This document shows positions 40,609 to 49,154 of a stretch of DNA of 64,000 bases, piece by piece. Location of the stretch: positions 68,284 through 132,283 of the forward strand of contig JBBCJA010000046.1 in NCBI GenBank assembly GCA_037189585.1, given 5' to 3'. The stretch's first letter is position 1; each line of letters opens with the position of its first letter. The stretch comes from JAEXNA01 sp037189585 (GTDB lineage Bacteria; Vulcanimicrobiota; Xenobia; Xenobiales; JADMJV01). The position numbers and the translations under genes are program-made. Under the pieces are notes generated by a model. It made no database searches. It was not told the origin of the DNA and worked only from the letters and a program-made list of their open reading frames with translations.

Positions 40609-41727
40609 GTGACCTTGTTCCGTATCCAGTACGCCGGAGAGGATGGAGAGCCGGACTTGGTGTCGGCTCACGACTCCCTTGACGAGGCTGAGCTTGCTCT
40701 GACCGCGCTTGAGCATAGGGACGTCGCCAATCTGTACTGGATTGGCTACGACTTTGAGGACCACACCAAACTCGCGGATCGGGAGATTGTCCGGGTTCGG
40801 CCGGGGATGTTCATTGGCGACACATCTCAGCAAGGATGCCATCATCTTCTGATGGAGGTCGTGTCAAATTCGGTCGACCAGTTCTTGCAGGGACACGCGA
40901 CCCGGATTGCCGTCCAGGCCCAGGGGCAGACCTTTGAAGTGTCCGACGACGGAGCCGGATTTTCCATGGAAAAGGCAAGGGACCACCTCACCCGATTGCA
41001 CTTCACTCCCACGGCGGATCGGCACGCACCTCATATTCATCTGGCCCCCTCGGGGGTTGGTATCAGCGTGGTCAATTTTCTTTCCGCGGAGATGACTGTG
41101 GAAAGCTTAGATGACCAGGGCGGTTGGCGCTTGTCGTTTCGTCGAGGTCGGCTCGTTAGCGAGGAAAGGATTCCGAATCCATCCGGGACTCTGGTCCGGG
41201 CGACTTTGGATCCACGCATTTTTGGCCAGACTGGAATACCGCTGCCCGTGGTAAGGCGAGTGCTCTTCGACGCCGCCCATCTTTTCCCAGGACTTCCCAT
41301 CAGTCTCAATAGGGAGACCTTTTTCTCGGCTGACGGTCTCCTCGACCTCACGGCATTCGAGGCCCTGGACATTCATCGAGGCCTCCGTTTTGGAACCGTC
41401 TTTGATGGACCTGAACTGTCGTTGAGCTGCGCCTGCACCGGAAAGGATGTGGGGGCCGGACCTACGGTGAGATCTTGGGTCAACGGAGTTCTCACTCCGG
41501 AACACGGAAGCCATGTCGAAGGACTCCTCGCGGCCTTAGCGTGGGTCGGTTGGAGGCCGGCCGCGCTGATGATCCATGTGGTCATGAAAGAGCCGCGATA
41601 CGCGGGTCCTACCCGTGACAAGCTGGCTTTGCCGAAGGTGCGTACCTTGGTGCGAGATGCGCTGATCGAGCCTTTGAGATCTTTCGTGAGTCGACATTCT
41701 CGTCAGTTTGAGACGAGCGGAGAATAG
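40609..41727 (+). CDS. Stand-alone GyrB/ParE-type ATPase half without TOPRIM
   Basis: This 372-residue protein matches the N-terminal 43-kDa half of GyrB. RVRPGMFIGDTSQQGCHHLL leads into the N-box EVVSNSVDQFLQG with the catalytic Glu. SDDGAGF and PSGVGISVVNFLS complete the ATP site. The transducer domain includes SWVNGVLTPEHGSHVEGLLA and ends in YAGPTRDKL, the QTK-loop position. The protein stops there: no TOPRIM, no DNA gate, no GyrA neighbour. GTG 40609 is chosen; an upstream start at 40549 would overlap the ribbon-helix-helix gene. It could be a gyrase decoy, regulator or immunity factor. Confidence 0.8.
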   Translation: MTLFRIQYAGEDGEPDLVSAHDSLDEAELALTALEHRDVANLYWIGYDFEDHTKLADREIVRVRPGMFIGDTSQQGCHHLLMEVVSNSVDQFLQGHATRIAVQAQGQTFEVSDDGAGFSMEKARDHLTRLHFTPTADRHAPHIHLAPSGVGISVVNFLSAEMTVESLDDQGGWRLSFRRGRLVSEERIPNPSGTLVRATLDPRIFGQTGIPLPVVRRVLFDAAHLFPGLPISLNRETFFSADGLLDLTAFEALDIHRGLRFGTVFDGPELSLSCACTGKDVGAGPTVRSWVNGVLTPEHGSHVEGLLAALAWVGWRPAALMIHVVMKEPRYAGPTRDKLALPKVRTLVRDALIEPLRSFVSRHSRQFETSGE

Positions 41728-41756
41728 TTTCTAGCTTGTTTGCGACCAGGGGCTCT

Positions 41757-44700
41757 ATGCGAAATTCGTTGCACCCCGAGGGCACCTGGTACCTCGTTCT
41801 TTGTTTCTTACTCACATTGGTGTCGTGCCAGAATTCGGGTAAACCAGCCCCGGAATTCTCCCCGACTCCCCAGGGAGTTCCCACTGCATTCCAGGAACCG
41901 GAGTTTGTGGAAGTGCAGCGCGAGTCGGCGCCACTCGGTTTGACTTCCTCCGACGGCACCGGTCTTCGACTGGTCAACCTCGATGCTAGAGCCTATCTGG
42001 AGGGGCCGCTCGCCTTCACCGAGCTCCGCCTGATCTTCGAGAATCCTCAGGACCGTGTGATTGAGGGGCGCTTTGAGATCGCCCTCCCGGACCGGGCCGC
42101 GATCAGCCGGTTCGCTATGAAGATCGACGACCGTTGGCAAGAGGCGGAGGTGGTCGAACGCCAGGCCGCCCAAGTCGCCTACGAGGACTTCCTGCATCGT
42201 CGTCAGGACCCCGCGCTTTTGGAGAAAGAGGCCGGCAACGAGTTTCGCGCTCGCGTGTTTCCTATCCCAGCCCGCGGGGTCAAGGAGCTGATCATCTCCT
42301 ACTCTCAGGAGCTCGAATCCTCGACCACTCCCTACCTGCTCCCTCTGCAAGGACTACCCAAGGTGGCCCATCTCCGGCTTGAGGTGCGACGTGGCGGAAC
42401 CGGGACCAAGCCGCTCGTCGTGGAGCATAAGGATTTCGAACCCCAAGGGGACTTCGCCGTCCCTCAAGATGGGAAGGTCTTGGGCTTGGTCAGTGGTGAC
42501 GTGGCGGTCGCTCGAGTTCGCCCCGTCATCAGTAGTGTCGCCGGCGAACTCAAGGATCTGGTGATTTTGTTCGATACCAGCGCCTCACGGGCTTTGGGCT
42601 TCACCGATCAGGTAGAGATGGTTTCCGATCTGGTGAAGTCTTTGCCCAAGCTCGAGAACCTGACGGTCGCGGCCTTCGACCAGGAGATCGAGGTCGTCTC
42701 CGAGGGCAGTCCCTCGAAGTTCTCCGCCGAGTCGCTGGTGAAGCGCAAGGCGCTGGGGGCCACCGATTTGAGCACGGCCTTGAAGTGGGCCGCGGGTCGG
42801 AAGAAGCATACCAGGCTGCTGGTAGTCACCGACGGCATCTCCACCGCCGGTCCGGAGGAATTCGCGAAGGCCTTAGAAGGTTCGAGTCTGCAACGAGTGG
42901 ACGTGCTTCTGGTCGGAGGGATTCGAGACAAAGAGAAGATGGAGAAGCTGGCAGGCGTTGCTCTTCCCCAGCACGGCGGTGTCTTTTCGGACCAGCTCGC
43001 GCCGAGTAGGCTTGCCGACAAGCTGAGTTTGAGCGTGAGTTCTGGGCTTGACGTCAGCGTGGAGGGAGCCAACTGGGTCTGGCCTCAAACTTTAGATGGC
43101 GTGCAGCCGGGTGAGGAGCGTCTGGTCTATGCTCAGCTGACCAAACCTGGAAAGGAGCTCGCCGTCTCCCTTGAGGGTAGGTCTCCAAGCAAAGTGGCTC
43201 TCCAGCCCTGCGCGGTCCCTTCACTTCTGTCGCGTTCGGTCGCTGTGGCTCGAGTGGCTCGGCTGGAGGCTTCGCGGGATACGGCGAAGGAACCTAAAGA
43301 GAAGGAGGCCCTAAGCGCCGAAATTATCGAGCTTTCGACCTCCCAACGCGTGCTATCCGACCTGACGGCGTTTCTTGTCTTGGAAACCGAGGAGGACTAT
43401 CGCCGATTCTCCATCGAGCGAAAGTCTCTGGTCGACATTCTGGAGTTGGGTTCGGACGGGCTGGTTCTCAAGTCTCGCGACGACTTTACTCTACCCCAAG
43501 CTCCGAAGGCGGAGCCGGTAGCTTCTCGGCCTGCGGAGAAGAAGTTTCGGAGGTCATCCACGCGCGTAGAGGGAGGGATGGGTAGGACGGCCCGACCCGC
43601 GGCTGGCTCCATAGATCCTGGCGCGGGATTTTTCTTGACTGATGAACGTACCGCCAGCCGACAAGAGACTGGGAACGTGTCCACGCGGGGGAGCCAAGTC
43701 GGGCACGAGGTTGAGGCGAGTCACTATGAAAGACGATCTGATATACAGCGCATGGTTGATTCGAGACCCCAGAGCCAGCCGGTCAGCTCCGCTCCGAGCG
43801 GCGAAGGAGCCCCCGACCAATACTACTTGCAAGAGATGGAGGATGGACGAGGTGGGATGATGGCCATGGAGAGGCGTGAATCTGAGCCGATGCTTAACCC
43901 GGGCCTACTGGAGGAAGAGCAGCCAGCGGCTAGCCGCGAGCTTAGGAGACTTGGGGTGGGGCAAGAGCCCGAGCGAGTCGCCGCGTTGGGCGGACAGAGC
44001 GCCGAGATCGTCGCTCTGTTGAAAGCGGGTAAGAGCGAGGACGCCTTCAAGAAAGCCTGGGCTTGGCGGCAGTCGGAGCCGGGAGACGTGCTGGCGCTTC
44101 TGGCTTTGGGAGACTGTTTTGAGGCCAAGCGCGACTTGAAGTCAGCGGCCCGCGTTTACGGTTCCATTATCGACCTCTTCCCTTCTCGCGCCGACTTGCG
44201 CCGCTTCGCGGGGAGTCGCTTGGAGCACCTGGGAGAGTCCGGTCTGCCGCTGGCCGTCGACACCTTCACCAAGGCGGTCGCCCAACGTCCGGACCACGTC
44301 TCCAGCCATCGCTTCCTGGCCATGGCCCAAGCACGCCAGGAACGGTATGAGGAAGCTTTCGCGGCACTCGAGAAGGGGCTCTCCCGAGACTATCCCTCCG
44401 GACGCTTCGCTGGTTGGGAACGGATATTGCGCGAGGATCTCCAGATGATCGGGGCGGCTTGGATTGCCCGACAGCCGAAGGAGGCAGGAGCGATCAAAGC
44501 TCGCCTTCAGAAGTTCGAATTGGCTCCGGCGGGTAAACCCAGCCTGCGCTTCATCATGACCTGGGAGACCGACGCCAACGACGTGGACTTTCACATCCAC
44601 GACAGTAAGGGCGGCCACGCCTACTACAGTAGCCCGGAGCTTAAGAGCGGCGGTCGGCTGTACGCCGACGTCACCACCGGGTACGGACCTGAGTGTTTCG

Positions 44701-44909
44701 CCATCGAAGGCACGCCCCAGGCCTTCCCCTACCAACTCAAGGCGCACTACTTCAGCCGAGGACCCATGGGTTACGGGATGGGGCAGTTGGAGATCCTCCA
44801 ACACGATGGAAAGGGAGGTCTTCTTTTCGAGGAGCGTCCTTACATAGTGATGGACGACCAGGCTTACGTCGACTTGTGTGAAGTTAAGGGACCGTTGATG
44901 GCTCACTAG
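41757..44909 (+). CDS. Large lipoprotein with VIT, von Willebrand A, TPR and DUF2135-like parts
   Basis: From ATG 41757 this is a 1050-residue protein. The signal peptide ends at a lipobox (LLTLVSC). A VIT domain (FTELRLIFENPQDRVIEGRF) precedes a vWA-like domain starting LVILFDTSASRALGF, in which the MIDAS DxSxS reads DTSAS. A Ser/Arg-rich low-complexity linker spans about residues 580-740, then TPR-like repeats. A C-terminal DUF2135-type beta domain follows (IMTWETDANDVDFHIHD). Such proteins sit on the cell surface or in the periplasm and bind partners. The role is unknown. Confidence 0.85.
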   Translation: MRNSLHPEGTWYLVLCFLLTLVSCQNSGKPAPEFSPTPQGVPTAFQEPEFVEVQRESAPLGLTSSDGTGLRLVNLDARAYLEGPLAFTELRLIFENPQDRVIEGRFEIALPDRAAISRFAMKIDDRWQEAEVVERQAAQVAYEDFLHRRQDPALLEKEAGNEFRARVFPIPARGVKELIISYSQELESSTTPYLLPLQGLPKVAHLRLEVRRGGTGTKPLVVEHKDFEPQGDFAVPQDGKVLGLVSGDVAVARVRPVISSVAGELKDLVILFDTSASRALGFTDQVEMVSDLVKSLPKLENLTVAAFDQEIEVVSEGSPSKFSAESLVKRKALGATDLSTALKWAAGRKKHTRLLVVTDGISTAGPEEFAKALEGSSLQRVDVLLVGGIRDKEKMEKLAGVALPQHGGVFSDQLAPSRLADKLSLSVSSGLDVSVEGANWVWPQTLDGVQPGEERLVYAQLTKPGKELAVSLEGRSPSKVALQPCAVPSLLSRSVAVARVARLEASRDTAKEPKEKEALSAEIIELSTSQRVLSDLTAFLVLETEEDYRRFSIERKSLVDILELGSDGLVLKSRDDFTLPQAPKAEPVASRPAEKKFRRSSTRVEGGMGRTARPAAGSIDPGAGFFLTDERTASRQETGNVSTRGSQVGHEVEASHYERRSDIQRMVDSRPQSQPVSSAPSGEGAPDQYYLQEMEDGRGGMMAMERRESEPMLNPGLLEEEQPAASRELRRLGVGQEPERVAALGGQSAEIVALLKAGKSEDAFKKAWAWRQSEPGDVLALLALGDCFEAKRDLKSAARVYGSIIDLFPSRADLRRFAGSRLEHLGESGLPLAVDTFTKAVAQRPDHVSSHRFLAMAQARQERYEEAFAALEKGLSRDYPSGRFAGWERILREDLQMIGAAWIARQPKEAGAIKARLQKFELAPAGKPSLRFIMTWETDANDVDFHIHDSKGGHAYYSSPELKSGGRLYADVTTGYGPECFAIEGTPQAFPYQLKAHYFSRGPMGYGMGQLEILQHDGKGGLLFEERPYIVMDDQAYVDLCEVKGPLMAH

Positions 44910-44987
44910 ATCCGCGAAGGCGGGAACGTCGCTGTGGGCGAAGTCGACCTTCCTCGGACGCTATGAAAACGCGCCCATGTTCTGAGA

Positions 44988-46250
44988 ATGAAGGACGACT
45001 TACTCCAAGAATTTTTGACTCCACTTCGGACTGAGGTTGAGTCGGTCGGCGAGTTTTCGCTCGACCCGACGGCGGCTTTGGAAAAGATGGCTCAAAGCCA
45101 GTTACCGCGGCCGGGCTTGTGGGCCGTCAAGCTCGTTCAAGGCGCGGTGGCGTTAGGCGCCCAGGAGGTCGAGGTTGTCCAGGGGGCCACAGCTCTTCAG
45201 TTGACTCTCAAAGGAGGCCGTCTGGTTCGCGCGTTGGATCTGCTGGAGGGACTGCTGAGCTCCAAGTTCTCTTCCGACAGAGGGACGGCCCATCTCTTGG
45301 CCGGCCTGCGCGGGGCTTACGGGCGCCCTCTGGTGTCGCTTTCCTGGCTTAGCCGCCAGGGAGGACAGGAGGAACGGATCCAACTGCGGGACGGTAAGGT
45401 TTTCAGCGAAGAGATTTCGGGGAGTGCGACGACATGTGAGTTCATAGTGGTCGCACGGTTTCGGCAGGAAAGTTGGTTTAGCTCACGAGCCTCGACCGAT
45501 GAGTATCTAGCTTTGAGTCAGCACTGTCGTCTGTGTCCGATTCCGGTAACCGTCGATAAGCGTCTCGTATCTCGACAGCCTTTAGAGTCTCACGGAGATC
45601 AGAAGTGGATGGTCAGTTGGGCGGTCGAGGCCGAGAATGAAGAGCCGTCATTTCTCCTTGGCTCCAAGGTAGGGCGCTACGATGTGATGGTATACCATAG
45701 GCTGCGCCAGACTCCGGGTCGCTGCTCGCTTTTGCTCTCGGCTTGTGGGGAAGACAAGAAGGCTTCGATGCACCCCAAGGTCTTTTGGCTGCGCGACGGG
45801 GTTCTGGTGGGTCCCACCTTGCTGGATGGATGGTCTGGCCCTCTGAACCTCGAGATCGTGATACCCGCCGACCACTTGCGGACCGACCTCACCGAATGGT
45901 TCATCCGCCAGCCGGAGTTGGCTTTCCCCGCTCAACTGGTCCTGGAGAATTTACGGCAGATTCATCGCGACCTCGACGAGCGTAACCCTGCTACCGTTTC
46001 CAGCTTCGCCTCCAAAGCCTTGTTTGTGTTAAAAGAGACGACCATCTGGTTGGCCGCCAACGCATTCTGCCTGGTTGGGAGCTTGATCATACTCCCCGAC
46101 CCGCTCGGGCGTGCGGAAGCTCGACGGCGAATGTCCAACCTCCTTGGCGGCTTCCAATCTCTGAGTCAGGTTTCGGAGCTTCGCTACCCTATTGCGATCC
46201 GAGCTTCTGAGGAGCCAGGACCGCGATCCAGGACTTTGACGGATCATTGA
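44988..46250 (+). CDS. Hypothetical protein, faintly GHKL/Hsp90-like at the N-terminus
   Basis: This 420-residue soluble protein starts MKDDLLQEFLTPLRTEVESV. Residues 40-130 (LWAVKLVQGAVALGAQEVEV and RGTAHLLAGLRGAYGRPLVS) recall the first helices of GHKL ATPases, but no DxGxG box is present, so ATP binding is doubtful. The rest is unrecognised. There is no signal peptide. Its 3' end overlaps the convergent DUF2272-like gene by 62 bp. Confidence 0.65.
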   Translation: MKDDLLQEFLTPLRTEVESVGEFSLDPTAALEKMAQSQLPRPGLWAVKLVQGAVALGAQEVEVVQGATALQLTLKGGRLVRALDLLEGLLSSKFSSDRGTAHLLAGLRGAYGRPLVSLSWLSRQGGQEERIQLRDGKVFSEEISGSATTCEFIVVARFRQESWFSSRASTDEYLALSQHCRLCPIPVTVDKRLVSRQPLESHGDQKWMVSWAVEAENEEPSFLLGSKVGRYDVMVYHRLRQTPGRCSLLLSACGEDKKASMHPKVFWLRDGVLVGPTLLDGWSGPLNLEIVIPADHLRTDLTEWFIRQPELAFPAQLVLENLRQIHRDLDERNPATVSSFASKALFVLKETTIWLAANAFCLVGSLIILPDPLGRAEARRRMSNLLGGFQSLSQVSELRYPIAIRASEEPGPRSRTLTDH

Positions 46251-47055
46251 TAAGGCCGTTCTCATCGGTGGTGAAGCTGCGCGCGCTGACGCTGTCGTTG
46301 ACCCCGTCTCCCACGTTACCGCCGATGGTGTCGATGAAGCCGGGGCGGACTCCGGTGACGATGTCGCAGTGACTGGTGTACTGTCCGTTCCCCTGATTGT
46401 CGAAGGTCGCCCCTGAGTTTCCGCGAGAAAAACAGACAAGGTCGCCGGCTTGAGGCGCGCGTTCACTGGTGCGGTAGCCCCAGTGCGAGGCTTCCGTGTC
46501 TTCGGCCTGACGAGCGTCGATGGCGCCTTTGATGTACTTGGAGTGAGCGGGCGAGGACTGAAAGTTATCGACACCGGCGCGCTTCATCACGTCAGAGATG
46601 TAGGCCGCCGACCATGGCTTGTCCGTATTGCCGTCCCACCCCAAGTTAACGCCAGCGCTCTCCCACATCCGGCCGATGTCGCTGCGCAAGGGATCTTCTT
46701 TTTCCGATACACCCTTGGTGATTGGAGTGCCGTCGGCTTCGGTGGTTTGACCACCGTAATTTTCATGGTCGGCTTTTGTGATCTCCGCGATGCGCTCAAG
46801 CGCGGCGGCATTGGGATCGAGCTTGGTAGGTTCAGCGAGGGCGGAGGTCAAGTTCGCGACGCGGTCTGTCTCTCCGACCTCTTTGGCCGCGGCGCGATCG
46901 ACGGTGGCGGTGTCCTTAGGTGAAGATGCTACAGGCGCGCCACTCTCGGCCACGGATTTTGAAGGAGAAACAGCGGTCTCTTTGCCCGATTCGGTGGACT
47001 TTGTCTTGCTGACCGCCGAGGTATTCGAGCGATTGGAAACTTCCGCGATAGCCAT
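46189..47055 (-). CDS. DUF2272-like protein with a disordered Ser/Thr-rich N-terminus
   Basis: This 288-residue protein has residues 1-80 rich in Ser, Thr, Ala and Lys without a signal peptide. The C-terminal domain carries PWSAAYISDVMKRAGVDNFQ and SSPAHSKYIKGAID, then AGDLVCFSRGN and SHCDIVTGV, which match DUF2272, a papain/NlpC-like fold with Cys and His candidates for catalysis. It would be a wall hydrolase if exported. The N-terminus and SAV motif (NTSAV, residues 11-15) resemble non-Sec secretion signals seen in effectors. Start is ATG 47055. Confidence 0.75.
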   Translation of the reverse strand: MAIAEVSNRSNTSAVSKTKSTESGKETAVSPSKSVAESGAPVASSPKDTATVDRAAAKEVGETDRVANLTSALAEPTKLDPNAAALERIAEITKADHENYGGQTTEADGTPITKGVSEKEDPLRSDIGRMWESAGVNLGWDGNTDKPWSAAYISDVMKRAGVDNFQSSPAHSKYIKGAIDARQAEDTEASHWGYRTSERAPQAGDLVCFSRGNSGATFDNQGNGQYTSHCDIVTGVRPGFIDTIGGNVGDGVNDSVSARSFTTDENGLINDPSKSWIAVLAPQKLGSQ

Positions 47056-47191
47056 GTGAGTAGCTCCTTCCTGAGTGTCAGGTTAGAGTAAGGAGCCTTT
47101 AAGCGGCCTATTTCTGGCAAGTCAGTTGTGAACAGATTGTAAAATCTTGGAGGCAAGGGGTGACGGAGATGACATCCGAAGCTGATTGGAC

Positions 47192-48112
47192 ATGAGAGCT
47201 ATTCAAGTCGAGGAATTCGGCGTTCCTGAGGTTTTGCGACTGGTGGAGCTACCCGACCCCGTCCCGACAGGGAACCAGATTCTGATCAAGTTGGAGGCGA
47301 TCGGGGTCAATCCCGTCGACACTTATCTCCGGTCCGGGAAGTATCCCAAGTTACCGCCCTTGCCCTACACTCCAGGGAGTGACGGCGCTGGGACCAATGT
47401 GAAGACGGGGGAGCGCGTCTATCTTTCTCGCAGCTTGACCGGCACCTACGCTGAAATGTGCCTGGCCGGCCCCGACCAGGTTCACCCGCTGCCGGACAAC
47501 TGCAGTTTTTTGGAAGGCGCGGCGCTGGGAGTTCCGGCCAGTACCGCCTATCATGCTCTGTTTCACAAGGCGGAGATCCGAGCGGGCCAGAGAGTTCTCA
47601 TCCGTGGAGCATCCGGTGCCGTGGGGCTTGCAGCGGTGCAGTTGGCCAAGGGCCACGGCTGCCGGGTCGCCGGTACGGCCAGCACTCCCGAAGGCCAAAA
47701 GTTGGTCAGGGAACAAGGGGCCGACCAGGTGACTGGGCACGATGAGACGGAAGGCCCATTTGACGTCATCCTGGAGATGCTGGCGAATTCCGGACTTGGG
47801 CAAGACTTACGACAGACCGCTCCGCGCGGGGTCATCGTGGTCGTCGGCAATCGTGGGGAGATCACGATCGATCCTCGGCTGGCCATGACGGGAGACTTGA
47901 CCATCAAAGGGATGTCGCTCGCCAACGCTACGCCGGACGAGCTTCGGAACATTCACAGTGGGATAGGCAAGGCTCTCCAGGAGAGAATCCTGCGCCCCAG
48001 TATTCGTGAGACCTACCCGTTGGCCCAGGCGGCACAGGCCCATTATGACGTGCTCAAGCCCGGTGCGGCAGGGAAGTTGGTGCTGGTAACGAGGGTAGAA
48101 GGCCTCACTTAG
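47192..48112 (+). CDS. Zinc-free quinone oxidoreductase (zeta-crystallin type MDR)
   Basis: This 306-residue NADPH-dependent medium-chain reductase starts MRAIQVEEFGVPEVLRLVEL. It has the GroES-like part (AIGVNPVDTYLRSG) and a Rossmann fold with RGASGAVGLAAVQLAKGHGC. No Cys/His zinc ligands are present, as usual for this subgroup. It reduces quinones or enals. ATG 47192 is used; a TTG two codons earlier is possible. Confidence 0.92.
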   Translation: MRAIQVEEFGVPEVLRLVELPDPVPTGNQILIKLEAIGVNPVDTYLRSGKYPKLPPLPYTPGSDGAGTNVKTGERVYLSRSLTGTYAEMCLAGPDQVHPLPDNCSFLEGAALGVPASTAYHALFHKAEIRAGQRVLIRGASGAVGLAAVQLAKGHGCRVAGTASTPEGQKLVREQGADQVTGHDETEGPFDVILEMLANSGLGQDLRQTAPRGVIVVVGNRGEITIDPRLAMTGDLTIKGMSLANATPDELRNIHSGIGKALQERILRPSIRETYPLAQAAQAHYDVLKPGAAGKLVLVTRVEGLT

Positions 48113-48174
48113 AGAGCAGAAGACCTTGAGTACTGAGTCGTTCTAATGCTGTTGTAGAAAGATTGAGGGGACTC

Positions 48175-48420
48175 GTGACCCCGATACCGAGTTGCTCTGA
48201 AAACGAGCAGGTCGCGGTTCGTCTGAGGTTAGCGTTGGAGATGGCGGACTCAGGTATCGCCATTATGCGGCTGAATCTTCGCCGAGAAGAGCCAGAGGCA
48301 ACTTCCGAAGTTATAGAGGACAGACTTCGGAGTTGGTTGGAAAAACGATCTAGGGAGGCTCATGCATTCAAAGATTCTCCTTGGTTCAGAATTCGAGAGT
48401 TTCCAGGTAACCCAGAGTGA
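48175..48420 (+). CDS. Small helical partner protein, third module copy (intact frame)
   Basis: From GTG 48175 (GAGGGG four bases upstream) this encodes 81 residues including VRLRLALEMADSGIAIMRLN and IEDRLRSWLEKRS, closely related to the 31.9-kb partner. The TGA overlaps the GTG start of the nucleotidyltransferase by 4 nt. Because that enzyme gene is frameshifted, this frame may persist without a partner. Confidence 0.65.
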   Translation: MTPIPSCSENEQVAVRLRLALEMADSGIAIMRLNLRREEPEATSEVIEDRLRSWLEKRSREAHAFKDSPWFRIREFPGNPE

Positions 48421-49013
48421 CTCTGGAGCGGCTTCTTCGGCGTCTCCAAAACGATCTTAGCCAAGCTGATGCGCCATATGCTCTCGTGGGTGGGTTAGCT
48501 GTTGGGGCACGAACGGAACCGCGTTTTACGAACGATATCGACATGGCGTTTTGGTCAAAGATGATGCGGATGCGGAGCGCCTCGTTCGAGCGTTCATAGA
48601 GAGAGGGTACTCCGTCCTGGCTGTTGTTGAACAGACTGGAGTAGGACGTTTGGCCACAGCTAGGCTTCGACTCTCCGGATTTGAGCCGATTGTCGATCTT
48701 CTTTTCGCTTCATCCGGCGTCGAACCTGAGATCATAACCGAGGCTAGCGAGATCGAGGTTTTTCCGGACTTGGTTGCTCCTGTCGCCGAAATTGGGCATT
48801 TGATAGCCATGAAGGTGTTGTCGCGAGACGATTCGCTCAAGAGACCAAGATAAGGGAGACTTGCGTCGATTGATGACAAAGGCGAGCAAGGAGGATGTCC
48901 AGACAGCAAGGTCTCTCCTCGGCCTGATTCAAGCGCGAGGATATCATCGCGGCAAAGACCTACTCGGTGAACTTGACGAGATGATGGAGTTCTTTGACTC
49001 AGACTCACTTTGA
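48417..49013 (+). pseudogene. Frameshifted AbiEii/MNT-like nucleotidyltransferase
   Basis: The gene is complete in length but split across three frames. Frame one gives YALVGGLAVGARTEPRFTND and IDMAF, then breaks near 48545. A second frame gives LVKDDADAERLVRAFIERGY and PVAEIGHLIAMKVLSRDD, then breaks near 48850. The last part gives DLRRLMTKASKEDVQTARSL and ARGYHRGKDLLGELDEMM. All three match the intact enzyme at 32249. Two single-base indels would restore it, so it decayed recently, or the sequence has errors. Confidence 0.75.
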
Positions 49014-49154
49014 ATCAGTACGTCGAGTGGTAATACGCGCCCGCGCAATCGTAGCTTCTCCGGTGGAGCGAAAGTTGAATGGGTTCGTGGATTGTGAATA
49101 AATCCTTAACAATTTGCTAAATTCGGCGCAATGACCGGATGGTATTCTTCCAAC

